Of a stretch of 64,000 bases of DNA, positions 9,493 through 19,398 are shown in pieces. The first letter of the stretch is position 1, and every line of letters starts with the position of its first letter. The notes under the pieces were generated by a model. The model was not told the DNA's origin. It made no database searches and was given only the letters and a program-made list of their open reading frames with translations. The DNA is from Limnohabitans sp. MORI2. GTDB lineage: Bacteria; Pseudomonadota; Gammaproteobacteria; Burkholderiales; Burkholderiaceae_C. The position numbers were made by a program, and so were the translations under genes. Location of the stretch: the NCBI RefSeq assembly GCF_027925025.1, contig NZ_AP027058.1:1798001-1862000 (forward strand), written 5' to 3'.

Positions 9493-10486
9493 CGAGGTAC
9501 ATCAACCGCAGCGCTGGTCCGTTGACGCCATCGCCTTGGTCGGCCCCACAGCCAGCGGCAAGACAGCTGCGGCATTGGCCATCGCGCAACACTGGCCCGT
9601 AGAAATCATCAGTGTGGACTCGGCCTTGGTGTATCGCGGCATGGACATTGGCACGGCCAAACCGACCGCTGACGAACTGGCACAAGTCCCGCACCACTTG
9701 ATTGACATTCGCGACCCACTGCACGCCTACAGCGCAGCCGAATTTGCGCGCGATGCCACGACGCTGATAGCCGACATTCACGCACGCGGCAAACTGCCAC
9801 TGCTGGTGGGTGGCACCATGCTCTACCTCAAAGCTTTGCGCGATGGCATTGACGACTTGCCCACCGCACAACCCGAACTGCGTGCAGAGATTGAACAGCA
9901 AGCCCTCACTGTGGGTTGGCCAGCCATGCACGCTGAGCTAGCGAAGGTCGACGCAATCACCGCTGCACGCTTGGCACCTAACGATGCACAGCGCATCTCA
10001 CGCGCCCTTGAGGTGTGGCGCGTGAGTGGCAAAGCGTTGTCGCAATGGTTTGCGGAAGGTGAAGCCACGCGTGCTGCACAACCCGCGTTGAACATGCCCT
10101 TGCTGTCACTAGAGCCCCTTGACCGCGCATGGTTGCACCAACGCATCGCGCTGCGCTTTGAGCTCATGCTGGCGGGAGGCTTCTTAGATGAAGTGCAATC
10201 CCTGCGTGCACGAGGTGACTTGCACATCGAGTTACCCAGCATTCGTTGCGTGGGCTATCGCCAAGCGTGGGAGTTACTTGATGCGGCTGAGGCAACAGGC
10301 GCATCGCCTCAAAGCATCTTGCCGCAGCTACACGAACTCGGTGTGGCCGCCACGCGCCAGCTGGCTAAGCGCCAACTCACGTGGTTGCGTGGCATGGATG
10401 AACGCATCGTCATTGCGTGTGATGCACCCGATGCCTTGGCACAAACACTGGCCACGGTTAAGCGGTTTACTGCAGCGGCTCTTTGA
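9485..10486 (+). CDS. miaA: tRNA dimethylallyltransferase MiaA
   Basis: Adds the dimethylallyl group from DMAPP to A37 of UNN-decoding tRNAs, the first step to i6A/ms2i6A. The GTG at 9485 is preferred among GTGs at 9473, 9479 and 9485 because GGAGGT lies 4 bases upstream; this gives 333 aa. The P-loop is GPTASGKTA near residue 19. [17 protein letters not shown] and [13 protein letters not shown] are family signatures, and [11 protein letters not shown] is near 255. It overlaps the preceding transporter gene by 8 bases and the convergent DUF1178 gene by 20. Confidence 0.96.
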   Translation: MSNEVHQPQRWSVDAIALVGPTASGKTAAALAIAQHWPVEIISVDSALVYRGMDIGTAKPTADELAQVPHHLIDIRDPLHAYSAAEFARDATTLIADIHARGKLPLLVGGTMLYLKALRDGIDDLPTAQPELRAEIEQQALTVGWPAMHAELAKVDAITAARLAPNDAQRISRALEVWRVSGKALSQWFAEGEATRAAQPALNMPLLSLEPLDRAWLHQRIALRFELMLAGGFLDEVQSLRARGDLHIELPSIRCVGYRQAWELLDAAEATGASPQSILPQLHELGVAATRQLAKRQLTWLRGMDERIVIACDAPDALAQTLATVKRFTAAAL

Positions 10487-11021
10487 GCGCGTCAGGCAGT
10501 GGCAAAGGCATGACGGCAATGCCTTCGTCCATCAATTCTTCAGTTTCTTCGGGCGTCGCATGGCCGCGAATATTGCGCGCCTCCGTTTCGCCGTAGTGCA
10601 TCTTGCGGGCTTCCTCGGGAAAGCTGTCGCCCACATCTTCGGTGTTGGCGACAACATGGCGCACCATTTTGAGCAAAGCAGCTTGGAGCTGCGCCGGCTC
10701 TAAGTTCGCCACCTCTTGCAAGCTCGGCAATGCGGGCGCAGCTGTACTGAGCGCTGCAGCATCGCTTGTCGTGTCAGTTGTTGACAGTGGTGTTGAGGCC
10801 GTGCCGTTTGAAGACGCGGCGTGGGCTTGAGATGCATCGCGCTCACCACGCGCCGTGTGCAAGTTCAAACGTGGGGCGCTGAGCTTTTTGCTCACGCTCG
10901 CATCACCGCACATCGGGCATGTGAGCAGCCCACGCGTGAGCTGGCTTTGGAAGTCCTCTTCGGAACCAAACCAGCCTTCAAACACATGGCTGTGACTACA
11001 CTGAAGGTCTAACACTTTCAT
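10467..11021 (-). CDS. DUF1178 family protein with zinc-ribbon-like N-terminus
   Basis: A 184-aa product starting at the ATG at 11021 ([18 protein letters not shown]). Cys8-x-x-x-His and the CPMCGD pair near residue 36 look like a small zinc ribbon, although the motif CxHxH...CPxC is not a standard catalogued one. A Ser/Thr/Ala-rich linker at about 60-105 separates it from a conserved helical half with [19 protein letters not shown]. The family is widespread in alpha- and betaproteobacteria next to nudF, as here, but its function is unknown. It lies 25 bp downstream of the Nudix gene and is probably co-transcribed with it. Confidence 0.88.
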   Translation of the reverse strand: MKVLDLQCSHSHVFEGWFGSEEDFQSQLTRGLLTCPMCGDASVSKKLSAPRLNLHTARGERDASQAHAASSNGTASTPLSTTDTTSDAAALSTAAPALPSLQEVANLEPAQLQAALLKMVRHVVANTEDVGDSFPEEARKMHYGETEARNIRGHATPEETEELMDEGIAVMPLPLPDALKEPLQ

Positions 11022-11046
11022 GCTTCGAATTATCCCGTAGCTTGCC

Positions 11047-11637
11047 TCAGACGCGTTGCCATTGCAGTGGCCACGCACCACTCAGGTAGTTTTGCAACCA
11101 CAGCAAACCCGTCAGGGTTTTGGCATCGGTCAGTTGACCATCGCGCGACCACGCCAACAACTCGTCCGCGCTGGCATCGAACACATCCAAGAATTCGCCC
11201 TCGTCTAAATGACGTTCGCCTTGCGTCAAGCCACGCGCAAACCAAATGTCGATGAACTCGGTGGAATAGCTGATGACAGGGTGCAACACACCCGCATGCG
11301 CCCATTCAGTGGCGCGGTAGCCTGTTTCTTCTAGCAATTCACGCTGGGCACATGCCAATCGATCCTCACCGGGATCAAGCTTGCCCGCAGGAAACTCAAT
11401 CATCACCTGTTGCACTGGGTAGCGGTATTGGCGCTCCATCACCAAACGGCCATCGTCATGCATGGCAATGATCATCACCGCGCCCGGATGAATCACAAAT
11501 TCGCGCGTCGCCGTGTCGCCGCTGGGCAAGCGCACGGTGTCTCGAAAGGCGTGCAAGAAGTGGCCTTTGAGCAGCTCAACATGGTCTAGCGTGTGCTCGA
11601 CCAAATGGTCATCAGAAGTGGGGTTCATAGTCATCAT
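11047..11637 (-). CDS. Nudix hydrolase, ADP-ribose pyrophosphatase type
   Basis: A 196-aa hydrolase of nucleoside diphosphates linked to another moiety; the closest resemblance is to NudF-like ADP-ribose pyrophosphatases. The Nudix box is intact (G-x5-E-x7-REL-x2-ETG, starting GKLDPGED near residue 84), as is the upstream RQYRYPVQQVMIEFPAG. The start is one of three close ATGs (11637, 11634, 11628). None has a clear Shine-Dalgarno, because the hairpin and T tract of the nuo terminator end right at the first ATG. It could be expressed leaderless or by read-through from nuo. Confidence 0.9.
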   Translation of the reverse strand: MMTMNPTSDDHLVEHTLDHVELLKGHFLHAFRDTVRLPSGDTATREFVIHPGAVMIIAMHDDGRLVMERQYRYPVQQVMIEFPAGKLDPGEDRLACAQRELLEETGYRATEWAHAGVLHPVISYSTEFIDIWFARGLTQGERHLDEGEFLDVFDASADELLAWSRDGQLTDAKTLTGLLWLQNYLSGAWPLQWQRV

Positions 11638-11638
11638 G

Positions 11639-11665
11639 AAAAAAGCCAGCTCGAAAGCTGGCTTT
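11639..11665 (-). terminator. Rho-independent terminator of the nuo operon
   Basis: On the minus strand a perfect 10-bp stem (AAAGCCAGCT / AGCTGGCTTT with a TTCG loop) is followed by six T. It begins 18 bp after the nuoN stop. The tetraloop and T tract are textbook. The first ATG of the Nudix gene follows immediately. Confidence 0.9.
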
Positions 11666-11682
11666 GTAAAGTTCGCAAGGGC

Positions 11683-13170
11683 TTAAGTACCCAGCGTGGT
11701 CACGATGGCTTTGGCGCACAAGGCCATCAAGCCACCGGGCAAGATACCCAAGATCAGAATCAAGGCACCGTTGAGGCTCAAAACCACGCGCACATCGTTA
11801 CCTGCAGACACGGTGGTGGCCGTGATGGGAGCGTCAAAGTACATGACCTTGACGATGCGCAAGTAGTAGAACGCGCCAATCAACGACATCATCACAGCGA
11901 AGATGGCCAAAGCAATTGCGCCTGTTTGACCAGAAGCGATCAAGGCTTGCAACACCGACAGTTTGGCGTAGAAGCCGACCAGCGGAGGCACGCCTGCCAG
12001 CGAGAACATACACGCGGCCATCACACCTGCGTACAGCGGGCTGCGTTGGTTCAAACCAGCAAGGTCAGCAATTTCTTCACTCTCAAAGCCTTCACGCGCC
12101 AACAACAAGATGATGCCGAAGGTGGCCAAGGTAGTCATCACGTAGGTGATGACGTAGAACATGGATGAGCTGTAGGCATTGGCAGCGGCAGCGGTGTTGC
12201 CGTTGACCACACCCGAGAGCAAACCGATCAACACAAAACCCATTTGGGCGATGGTCGAGAAAGCCAACATGCGCTTGAGGTTGTTTTGCGCCACGGCAGC
12301 CAAGTTACCAATCAACAACGAAGCGACAGCCAAGACCATCAACATTTGCTGCCAGTCCACGGCCAAGGGCAACAAGCCCTCCACCAACAAACGGATGGTC
12401 ATGGCAAATGCGGCCAACTTAGGTGCGCCACCAATCATCAAGGTGATGGCTGTAGGTGCACCTTGGTACACATCAGGGATCCACATGTGGAATGGCACCA
12501 CACCGAATTTGAATGCCAAGCCGCAGACCACGAAGACCAAGCCCAACACCAACACTTGGTGCTTGATTTGGCCAGAGGCCACAGCCTTGAACACGGTGCT
12601 GATGTCCAGTGAACCTGTAGCGCCGTACAACATGGACAAGCCATAGAGCAAGAAGCCGCTGGCCATCGCGCCCAACACAAAGTATTTCATCGCAGCTTCG
12701 CTGGCCACAGCGCTGTCGCGGCGCAAGGCCACCATGGCGTAGCTAGACAAAGTCAGCAATTCCAAGCCGAGGTACAAAACGAGGAAGTTGTTGCCCGAGA
12801 TCATGACGAACATGCCCAGCAAAGCAAACAAACCCAAGGTGAATAACTCACCACCGCGCAACATGTCGCGCTCAGCCGCATAAGGACGGCCATAGACCAA
12901 AGTGACCATCACAGCCAAAGCCGAGAAGCACTTGAGCCAGCTGCCCATGGCGTCAGAGACGACCATGTTGCCAAAGCTATAGACCGTTTGACCTTGTGTT
13001 GCAGAGACAGCTTCCATGTACGCGACCACACCAATGGTGAGGAGCGACAAGGCATACGTGGTGGTGCGACGTGGGCACTTGACGAACAAGTCCACCATCG
13101 CAATGACGATGGCCATGACAGCCAACACCATTTCGGGATAAACCGCAGCGATGCTCAGTTTTTCAAACAT
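11683..13170 (-). CDS. nuoN: NADH-quinone oxidoreductase subunit N
   Basis: Antiporter-like proton-pumping subunit in the membrane arm of complex I. The 495-aa product has about fourteen hydrophobic segments. Recognisable stretches are [20 protein letters not shown] near residue 240-259, the quinone-oxidoreductase Proton_antipo_M core, and [15 protein letters not shown] near 305. It is the last gene of the nuoA-N operon, 14 bp after nuoM, and is followed by a strong terminator. The length matches that of other betaproteobacterial NuoN proteins. Confidence 0.97.
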   Translation of the reverse strand: MFEKLSIAAVYPEMVLAVMAIVIAMVDLFVKCPRRTTTYALSLLTIGVVAYMEAVSATQGQTVYSFGNMVVSDAMGSWLKCFSALAVMVTLVYGRPYAAERDMLRGGELFTLGLFALLGMFVMISGNNFLVLYLGLELLTLSSYAMVALRRDSAVASEAAMKYFVLGAMASGFLLYGLSMLYGATGSLDISTVFKAVASGQIKHQVLVLGLVFVVCGLAFKFGVVPFHMWIPDVYQGAPTAITLMIGGAPKLAAFAMTIRLLVEGLLPLAVDWQQMLMVLAVASLLIGNLAAVAQNNLKRMLAFSTIAQMGFVLIGLLSGVVNGNTAAAANAYSSSMFYVITYVMTTLATFGIILLLAREGFESEEIADLAGLNQRSPLYAGVMAACMFSLAGVPPLVGFYAKLSVLQALIASGQTGAIALAIFAVMMSLIGAFYYLRIVKVMYFDAPITATTVSAGNDVRVVLSLNGALILILGILPGGLMALCAKAIVTTLGT

Positions 13171-13184
13171 TTTTCAATCCCTCT

Positions 13185-14663
13185 TTATTGGGGCAATTTG
13201 GAGATGGCCACGTGCTTGAGCAAGTCAGCCACAGACACATCCATCACATCGGTGAATGGCTTGGGGAAGATACCCATGGCCAACACAGCGATTGCCAACA
13301 AGGCCATCATCAAGAACTCGCGGCTGTTGATGTCGTCCAACTCTTTCACGTGGTCATTGCCGACGGGGCCGAGGTACACGCGCTTGATCATCCACAAGGT
13401 GTAAGCCGCGCCGAAGATCAAGGCTGAGGCGGCTGCAAAGCCCACCCAGAAGTTGTACTTGATCGCACCCAAGATGACCATCCACTCGCCCACGAAACCT
13501 GCCGTACCTGGCAAGCCGCAATTGGCCATACCAAACAACAAAGCAAAAGCAGCGAACTTGGGCATAGTGTTGACCACGCCACCGTAAGCAGCGATTTCAC
13601 GTGAGTGCACGCGGTCGTACAACACGCCAATCGACAAGAACATGGCGGCAGATACAAAGCCGTGGGCAATCATTTGCACCACCGCACCAGACACACCGAT
13701 GTCGTTGAAGATGAAGAAGCCCAAGGTCACGAAGCCCATGTGAGCGACTGATGAATAAGCCACCAGCTTTTTCATGTCTTCTTGCACCATGGCCACCAAG
13801 CCCACGTAGACCACAGCCACGAGCGACAGAGCAATCATGAGCCATGCGTATTCATGTGCAGCATCAGGTGCGATGGGCATGGAGAAGCGCAAGAAGCCAT
13901 AAGCACCGAGCTTCAACATGATCGCGGCCAGCACTGCAGAGCCACCGGTAGGCGCTTCCACGTGCACGTCTGGCAACCATGTGTGCACTGGCCACATGGG
14001 CACCTTCACCGCAAAGGCAGCGAAGAAGGCAAAGAACAACAAGGTTTGTGCAGACATTGGCAATGGCAGTTTGTGCCAAGTGGCCAAGTCAAAGCTGCCA
14101 CCGGATTGGGTGTACAGATAGATCAAGGCGATCAACATCAACAAAGAACCCAACAGCGTGTACAAGAAGAACTTGAACGCAGCGTAGATTTTGTTAGGAC
14201 CACCCCACACACCGATGATGAGGTACATCGGAATCAGCGTGGCTTCAAAGAACACATAGAACAGCATGCCGTCAGCTGCGGCAAACACGCCGATCATCAA
14301 GCCGCTCAAGATCAAGAACGCGCCCATGTATTGGTTCACACGCTCGGTGATCACTTCCCAACCAGCGATCACAACGATCACGGTGATGAAAGCCGTCAAC
14401 AACACGAACCACAAGGACAAACCGTCCACACCGAGGTGGTAGAACACATTGAAGCGCTCGATCCACATCGACTTTTCAACAAATTGCAGCGCTGACGTAG
14501 AGACATCGAAGTTGTTGAACAAAGGCAATGTGACAGCCAAGCTGACCACAGAACCGATCAACGCGATCCAACGCACAACCTTTGCATGTTCGTCACGCCC
14601 AAAGGCGAGCAAGATGACACCAAACACAATGGGTGTCCAAATGGCAAGGCTCAATAAACCCAT
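13185..14663 (-). CDS. nuoM: NADH-quinone oxidoreductase subunit M
   Basis: Antiporter-like proton-pumping subunit of complex I, 492 aa with about fourteen membrane segments. The conserved glutamate of the fifth helix appears in FYVFFEATLIPMYL near residue 135-148. The channel lysine region KLGAYGFLRF is near 252. KVPMWPVHTWLPDVHVEAPT marks the core of the family. It starts 12 bp downstream of nuoL. Confidence 0.97.
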   Translation of the reverse strand: MGLLSLAIWTPIVFGVILLAFGRDEHAKVVRWIALIGSVVSLAVTLPLFNNFDVSTSALQFVEKSMWIERFNVFYHLGVDGLSLWFVLLTAFITVIVVIAGWEVITERVNQYMGAFLILSGLMIGVFAAADGMLFYVFFEATLIPMYLIIGVWGGPNKIYAAFKFFLYTLLGSLLMLIALIYLYTQSGGSFDLATWHKLPLPMSAQTLLFFAFFAAFAVKVPMWPVHTWLPDVHVEAPTGGSAVLAAIMLKLGAYGFLRFSMPIAPDAAHEYAWLMIALSLVAVVYVGLVAMVQEDMKKLVAYSSVAHMGFVTLGFFIFNDIGVSGAVVQMIAHGFVSAAMFLSIGVLYDRVHSREIAAYGGVVNTMPKFAAFALLFGMANCGLPGTAGFVGEWMVILGAIKYNFWVGFAAASALIFGAAYTLWMIKRVYLGPVGNDHVKELDDINSREFLMMALLAIAVLAMGIFPKPFTDVMDVSVADLLKHVAISKLPQ

Positions 14664-14675
14664 TTTTTATTCTCC

Positions 14676-16709
14676 TTATTTGAGCCAGACGAACCAAGTC
14701 ATCAGCAAGAACACACCCAGGATCATGGCCAAGGCGTAGTGGTAGAGGTAGCCAGTTTGCAACTGACGTGTCAGTGAGGACACGCAACCCACCAATTTCC
14801 AAGAAGCGTTTACCACACCACCTTCGATGATGGTTTGGTCGCCGCCCTTCCACAAACCGGTACCCAAAGCGCGAGCACCACGGGCCAACACGTTTTCGTT
14901 GAACCAATCCATGTAGTACTTGTTCTCAAACAAAACATAGATGGGGTTGAACGCACGTTTGATCGCCGCAGGCACAGCTGGGTTGATCATGTACATGTAG
15001 TAAGACGTCACCACACCAGCCAGAGCCAACCAGAATGGGGCTGTGTTGAAGGCGTGCATGGCCATGGCCACAGCGCCGTGGTACTCGTGTGACAACTCGT
15101 GCATCACAGGATGCTTGTCAGCGTTGATGAAGATGGCATCGCTGAAGAACTCACCAAACAACAGTGGGTCGATGGTGTAGAAACCAATCAGCACAGAAGG
15201 AATGGCGAGCAAGACCAAAGGCACCGTCACCACCCATGGGGACTCATGTGGACCGTGGTCGTGACCATGATCGCCATGATGGTCGTCATGTGCGTGGTGG
15301 TCATCGTGATGCGCATCAGGGTTTTGGTCGTAACGCTCTTCGCCGTGGAACACGAGGAAATACATGCGGAACGAGTAGAACGCTGTCACAAACACACCGG
15401 CCAACACTGCGAAGTGGGCAAAGCCAGCACCAGGCAAGGTGCTTTCAGCCACAGCTTCAATGATGCTGTCTTTGGAATAGAAGCCAGAGAAGAACGGTGT
15501 ACCGATCAAAGCCAGCGAACCCAACAAGGATGTGATCCAAGTGATGGGCATGTACTTGCGCACGCCGCCCATCCAGCGGATGTCTTGGTTGTGGTGCATA
15601 CCCATGATGACGGAACCGGCACCAAGGAACAGCAGCGCTTTGAAGAACGCGTGGGTCATCAAGTGGAACACGGCCACAGAGTAAGCCGATGCGCCCAAGG
15701 CCACCGTCATGTAACCGAGTTGAGACAGTGTGGAATAAGCCACCACGCGCTTGATGTCGTTTTGGATCAGGCCCAAGAAACCCATGAACAAGGCTGTGAT
15801 GGCACCGATCACCAAGATGAAGTTCAGCGCAGTGTCTGACAACTCAAACAATGGCGACATGCGGGTGACCATGAAGATACCAGCGGTCACCATGGTCGCT
15901 GCGTGAATCAACGCAGAGATCGGAGTTGGACCTTCCATCGAGTCAGGCAACCACACGTGCAGTGGGAACTGAGCCGACTTGCCCATCGCGCCGATGAACA
16001 AGCAGATACAAATCACCGTCACCAGCATCCAGTCGGTGCCAGGGAATGTGAGTGCGCCCAGTTCAGCAGCTTTGGCAAACGCTTCGGTGTAGTTCAACGT
16101 GCCGCCGTAGGCCGCGATCAAACCGATACCCAAGATGAAACCGAAGTCACCCACGCGGTTGACCAAGAAGGCTTTCATGTTCGCGAAGATCGCGGTGGGT
16201 TTGTTGAACCAGAAACCGATCAACAGGTAAGACACCAAGCCCACAGCTTCCCAACCGAAGAACAGTTGGAGCATGTTGTTGCTCATGACGAGCATCAACA
16301 TAGAGAAGGTGAACAAAGAGATGTATGAGAAGAAGCGGTTGTAGCCTTCGTCTTCTTCCATGTAGCCAATGGTGTAGAGGTGAACCATCAATGACACAAA
16401 GGTCACGACGCACATCATCATCGCCGTCAGCCCATCGACCATGAAGCCGATTTCCATTTTGAGATCGCCCACCACCATCCAGGTGTAGAGGGTTTCGTTG
16501 AAACGCGCGCCGTCCAAGGCCACGCTTTGCAGCGTCATGGCAGACAACACGAAGGCGATGAACACGCCCAGGATGGTGAGTGAGTGGGTCAAGCCGCGGC
16601 CAATTTTGTTACCGCCAAAGCGCGTACCAAAAATACCAGCCAAAGCCGAGCCCACCAGCGGTGCCAATGGCACTGCCAACAATGTAGAAGCTTGCAGGGT
16701 TTGTGACAT
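14676..16709 (-). CDS. nuoL: NADH-quinone oxidoreductase subunit L
   Basis: Most distal antiporter-like subunit of complex I, with the long lateral helix of the family. The 677-aa product shows FPLHVWLPDSMEGPTPISAL near residue 246-265 and RVVAYSTLSQLGYMT near 328. A very histidine- and aspartate-rich loop (HHDDHHAHDDHHGDHGHDHG, near 465-485) sits between two late membrane helices. Similar loops occur in Burkholderiales NuoL as far as I recall, and may bind metal or simply be tolerated. It starts 6 bp after the nuoK stop. Confidence 0.97.
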   Translation of the reverse strand: MSQTLQASTLLAVPLAPLVGSALAGIFGTRFGGNKIGRGLTHSLTILGVFIAFVLSAMTLQSVALDGARFNETLYTWMVVGDLKMEIGFMVDGLTAMMMCVVTFVSLMVHLYTIGYMEEDEGYNRFFSYISLFTFSMLMLVMSNNMLQLFFGWEAVGLVSYLLIGFWFNKPTAIFANMKAFLVNRVGDFGFILGIGLIAAYGGTLNYTEAFAKAAELGALTFPGTDWMLVTVICICLFIGAMGKSAQFPLHVWLPDSMEGPTPISALIHAATMVTAGIFMVTRMSPLFELSDTALNFILVIGAITALFMGFLGLIQNDIKRVVAYSTLSQLGYMTVALGASAYSVAVFHLMTHAFFKALLFLGAGSVIMGMHHNQDIRWMGGVRKYMPITWITSLLGSLALIGTPFFSGFYSKDSIIEAVAESTLPGAGFAHFAVLAGVFVTAFYSFRMYFLVFHGEERYDQNPDAHHDDHHAHDDHHGDHGHDHGPHESPWVVTVPLVLLAIPSVLIGFYTIDPLLFGEFFSDAIFINADKHPVMHELSHEYHGAVAMAMHAFNTAPFWLALAGVVTSYYMYMINPAVPAAIKRAFNPIYVLFENKYYMDWFNENVLARGARALGTGLWKGGDQTIIEGGVVNASWKLVGCVSSLTRQLQTGYLYHYALAMILGVFLLMTWFVWLK

Positions 16710-16715
16710 GATGAA

Positions 16716-17024
16716 TTAACCCTTGAGCGTGTTGAGTTCATCCACGTTGATGCTGGACTTGTTGCGGAACAACTGCACCAGAATCGCCAAGCCGATGGCA
16801 GATTCAGCAGCCGCCACGGTCAAGATGAAGAAAACAAAGATTTGGCCGTTCAAGTCACCCAAGTAGTGTGAGAACGCCACGAAGTTCATGTTGACCGCTA
16901 GCAACATCAATTCAATCGCCATCAACAAGACGATCAAGTTTTTACGGTTCAAGAAGATGCCGATCACAGAGAGTGCGAACAAAATCGCTCCCAGCGTGAG
17001 GTAGTGGCCTAAGGTGATGCTCAT
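16716..17024 (-). CDS. nuoK: NADH-quinone oxidoreductase subunit K
   Basis: Small three-helix subunit of complex I (102 aa). It carries the two conserved membrane glutamates needed for proton pumping: one in [13 protein letters not shown] near residue 37, the other in [11 protein letters not shown] near 72. The start overlaps the nuoJ stop (ATGA), giving translational coupling. Confidence 0.97.
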   Translation of the reverse strand: MSITLGHYLTLGAILFALSVIGIFLNRKNLIVLLMAIELMLLAVNMNFVAFSHYLGDLNGQIFVFFILTVAAAESAIGLAILVQLFRNKSSINVDELNTLKG

Positions 17025-17779
17025 GCTTGGGTCTCCTCTGCGGCTGGTGCTGCAGGTGCGGGCTTGACCGCATCCATCTTCACCAGTTCCACACGGTCAC
17101 GGGCCTTGACGCGCACTTGGTCGCCCGCATTTTGGAATTTGCTGTCTTTGCGTGCACGCAAGGTCAAAGCGATGGCAGCAATCAAGCCCACCAACAAAAT
17201 CAACGCAGCGACTTGCACGGGGTAGAGGTACTCGGTGTAGAGCAACACACCCAAGGCTTTGGTGTTGGAGGGTTGCGCCACCACCATGTGGCCCACATCG
17301 GCCGCAGACGCTGTGCTCAATGCAGCAGAAGCGGCATCGACAGCAGCCGAAGCCACATCAACAGGCGCCACCGCAGTAACGGCCGCTGGAGAGATGACTT
17401 GAGCCGTCAGTTGTTTTTGGGGTTCGCTGATGCGGAAACCGCCCAACAAAACGCCTGCCAGTTCGAGGGCAACCACCGCACCCACAGTCGCTGCGAGTGG
17501 GAAGTGCTTCCAAAAACCTTGGCGAATGCTGTCGATGTTGATGTCGAGCATCATCACCACAAACAAGAACAAGACCATCACTGCGCCCACATACACGAGT
17601 ACGAGCGCGATAGAGAGGAATTCTGCTTTGAGCAACATCCAAATACCCGAGGCTTGGAAGAAAGCCAAGACCAGGTACAGCGCGGCGTGCACTGGGTTAC
17701 GCGCCGTGATGACGCGGAATGACGCAAACAGCATGACTGCTGAGAACGCGTAAAAAAGAGCCGATTGAACGTCCATCAT
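17021..17779 (-). CDS. nuoJ: NADH-quinone oxidoreductase subunit J
   Basis: Membrane subunit of complex I with five helices; the glycine/valine-rich third helix ([20 protein letters not shown]) is the family mark. The ATG at 17779 ([10 protein letters not shown]) is chosen over a TTG at 17791 that overlaps nuoI, giving 252 aa. It is longer than E. coli NuoJ because of an Ala/Ser/Val-rich loop at about residues 130-170 ([13 protein letters not shown]) and a Lys/Ala/Pro-rich C-terminal tail. Both look like low-complexity expansions outside the helices. Confidence 0.95.
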   Translation of the reverse strand: MMDVQSALFYAFSAVMLFASFRVITARNPVHAALYLVLAFFQASGIWMLLKAEFLSIALVLVYVGAVMVLFLFVVMMLDINIDSIRQGFWKHFPLAATVGAVVALELAGVLLGGFRISEPQKQLTAQVISPAAVTAVAPVDVASAAVDAASAALSTASAADVGHMVVAQPSNTKALGVLLYTEYLYPVQVAALILLVGLIAAIALTLRARKDSKFQNAGDQVRVKARDRVELVKMDAVKPAPAAPAAEETQA

Positions 17780-17787
17780 GAAATCTT

Positions 17788-18300
17788 TCAACGGTATTTG
17801 GCGTCAGCTGCTTTGTTGGCAGCGATTTCGGGTTCGTAGCGGTCGCCCACTGCCAACAACATTTCTTTGGTGAAGTACAGGTCACCGCGTTTTTCGCCGT
17901 GGTACTCAAAGATGTGTGTTTCAACGATCGAATCAACGGGGCAGCTCTCTTCGCAGAAGCCACAGAAGATGCACTTGGTCAAGTCGATGTCGTAGCGTGT
18001 AGTACGGCGGCTGCCGTCTGCGCGCTGGTCTGATTCGATGGTGATCGCCATTGCAGGGCACACAGCTTCACAGAGTTTGCACGCAATGCAACGCTCTTCG
18101 CCGTTTTCATAACGACGCAAAGCATGCAGGCCGCGGAAGCGAGGCGACAAAGGTGTCTTCTCTTCCGGGAACTGAATGGTGATGCTGCGCGAGAACATGT
18201 ATTTGCCGGTGAGGGCCATGCCTTTGAACAGCTCGAGCAACAAGAAGCTCGACAAAAAGTCGCGCAACGAGAAAGGAGCGGATTGTGTAGTTGTTGTCAT
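17788..18300 (-). CDS. nuoI: NADH-quinone oxidoreductase subunit I
   Basis: Ferredoxin-like subunit of complex I that carries clusters N6a and N6b to the quinone site. The 170-aa product has two classic 4Fe-4S motifs: [12 protein letters not shown] near residue 71-82 and [12 protein letters not shown] near 117-128. The N-terminal amphipathic region ([17 protein letters not shown]) matches the membrane-contacting helix. It lies 15 bp downstream of nuoH. Confidence 0.97.
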   Translation of the reverse strand: MTTTTQSAPFSLRDFLSSFLLLELFKGMALTGKYMFSRSITIQFPEEKTPLSPRFRGLHALRRYENGEERCIACKLCEAVCPAMAITIESDQRADGSRRTTRYDIDLTKCIFCGFCEESCPVDSIVETHIFEYHGEKRGDLYFTKEMLLAVGDRYEPEIAANKAADAKYR

Positions 18301-18315
18301 GGTGTATTTCCGGCC

Positions 18316-19398
18316 TTAGTTCCAGATATTCCAAGGTGTTTGAATCCAAACACCCACCACCAACAACCAAATCAAGGTGATTGGAATGAAGATCTTCCAA
18401 CCCAAACGCATGATTTGGTCATAGCGATAGCGTGGGAACGTGGCACGCACCCACAAGAACATGGTCACGACCACAAAGGTCTTGATGCCAAGCCAAATCC
18501 AACCGGGAATCATGTTGAACAAGGCGTTGTCCACAGGAGACAACCAGCCGCCCAAGAACATGATGACGCTCAGCATAGAGACCAAGATCATGTTGGCGTA
18601 TTCGGCCAAGAAGAACATGGCGAAAGACATGCCCGAGTATTCGATCATGTGGCCAGCCACGATTTCAGATTCACCTTCCACCACGTCAAAGGGGTGACGG
18701 TTGGTTTCAGCCAAACCAGAGATGAAGTAAATCAAGAACACGGGGAACAAAGGCAACCAGTTCCATGACAAGAAGCCCAAACCCTTGTCAGCCATCATGC
18801 CCTTGGCTTGGCTCATGACGATGTCGGTCATGTTCAAGCTGTTACAAGTCATCAAGACGATCACGAAGCAGAAACCCATCGCGATTTCGTAGCTCACCAT
18901 TTGAGCCGAGGCACGCATCGCACCAATGAACGCGTACTTGGAGTTAGAGGCCCAACCCGCGATGATGACGCCATACACCTCAAGTGACGTGATGGCCATC
19001 AAGAACAGCAAGCCTGCGTTGACGTTGGCCAAAGCCACGTCAGGACCAAATGGAATCACGGCCCAGGCAGCCAAGGCTGGCATGATGGTCATGATCGGCC
19101 CCAAGAAGAACAAGCTAGTAGTAGCTTGAGTTGGGATGATGATTTCTTTGGTGAGCAACTTCAGCGCGTCAGCGATAGGTTGCAACAAACCACCCGGGCC
19201 AGTGCGGTTGGGACCTTTACGGATTTGGGTGTAGCCAATCGCTTTGCGTTCCCACAAAGTCAAGTAAGCCACGCAACCGAGCAAAGGCAACAGCACAGCG
19301 ACGATTTTGAGCAAAGCCCAGAGTACGGGCCAAGCCAGTGTGGTCCACCACACATCGGGCAACAAGCCGAAGCCTGCGTTGTAAATGTTTTCAACCAT
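18316..19398 (-). CDS. nuoH: NADH-quinone oxidoreductase subunit H
   Basis: Eight-helix subunit that forms much of the quinone cavity of complex I. The ATG at 19398 is preferred to a GTG at 19401 because GGGAGG lies six bases upstream; this gives 360 aa. Conserved blocks are [18 protein letters not shown] near residue 50-67, [15 protein letters not shown] near 231-245, and [11 protein letters not shown] near 265. The start overlaps the nuoG stop by one base. Confidence 0.97.
   Translation of the reverse strand: MVENIYNAGFGLLPDVWWTTLAWPVLWALLKIVAVLLPLLGCVAYLTLWERKAIGYTQIRKGPNRTGPGGLLQPIADALKLLTKEIIIPTQATTSLFFLGPIMTIMPALAAWAVIPFGPDVALANVNAGLLFLMAITSLEVYGVIIAGWASNSKYAFIGAMRASAQMVSYEIAMGFCFVIVLMTCNSLNMTDIVMSQAKGMMADKGLGFLSWNWLPLFPVFLIYFISGLAETNRHPFDVVEGESEIVAGHMIEYSGMSFAMFFLAEYANMILVSMLSVIMFLGGWLSPVDNALFNMIPGWIWLGIKTFVVVTMFLWVRATFPRYRYDQIMRLGWKIFIPITLIWLLVVGVWIQTPWNIWN

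Noticed and set aside
13782..14495. Long plus-strand open frame (237 aa) opposite nuoM, and similar ones at 15099-15839 and 17027-17722
   Set aside because: They mirror strongly coding nuo genes; the translations are His/Gln-rich nonsense without any domain and have no ribosome site.
15240..15330. His-rich stretch in NuoL as a separate metal-transport gene
   Set aside because: It is in frame within a normal NuoL chain and similar loops occur in the family as far as I recall.
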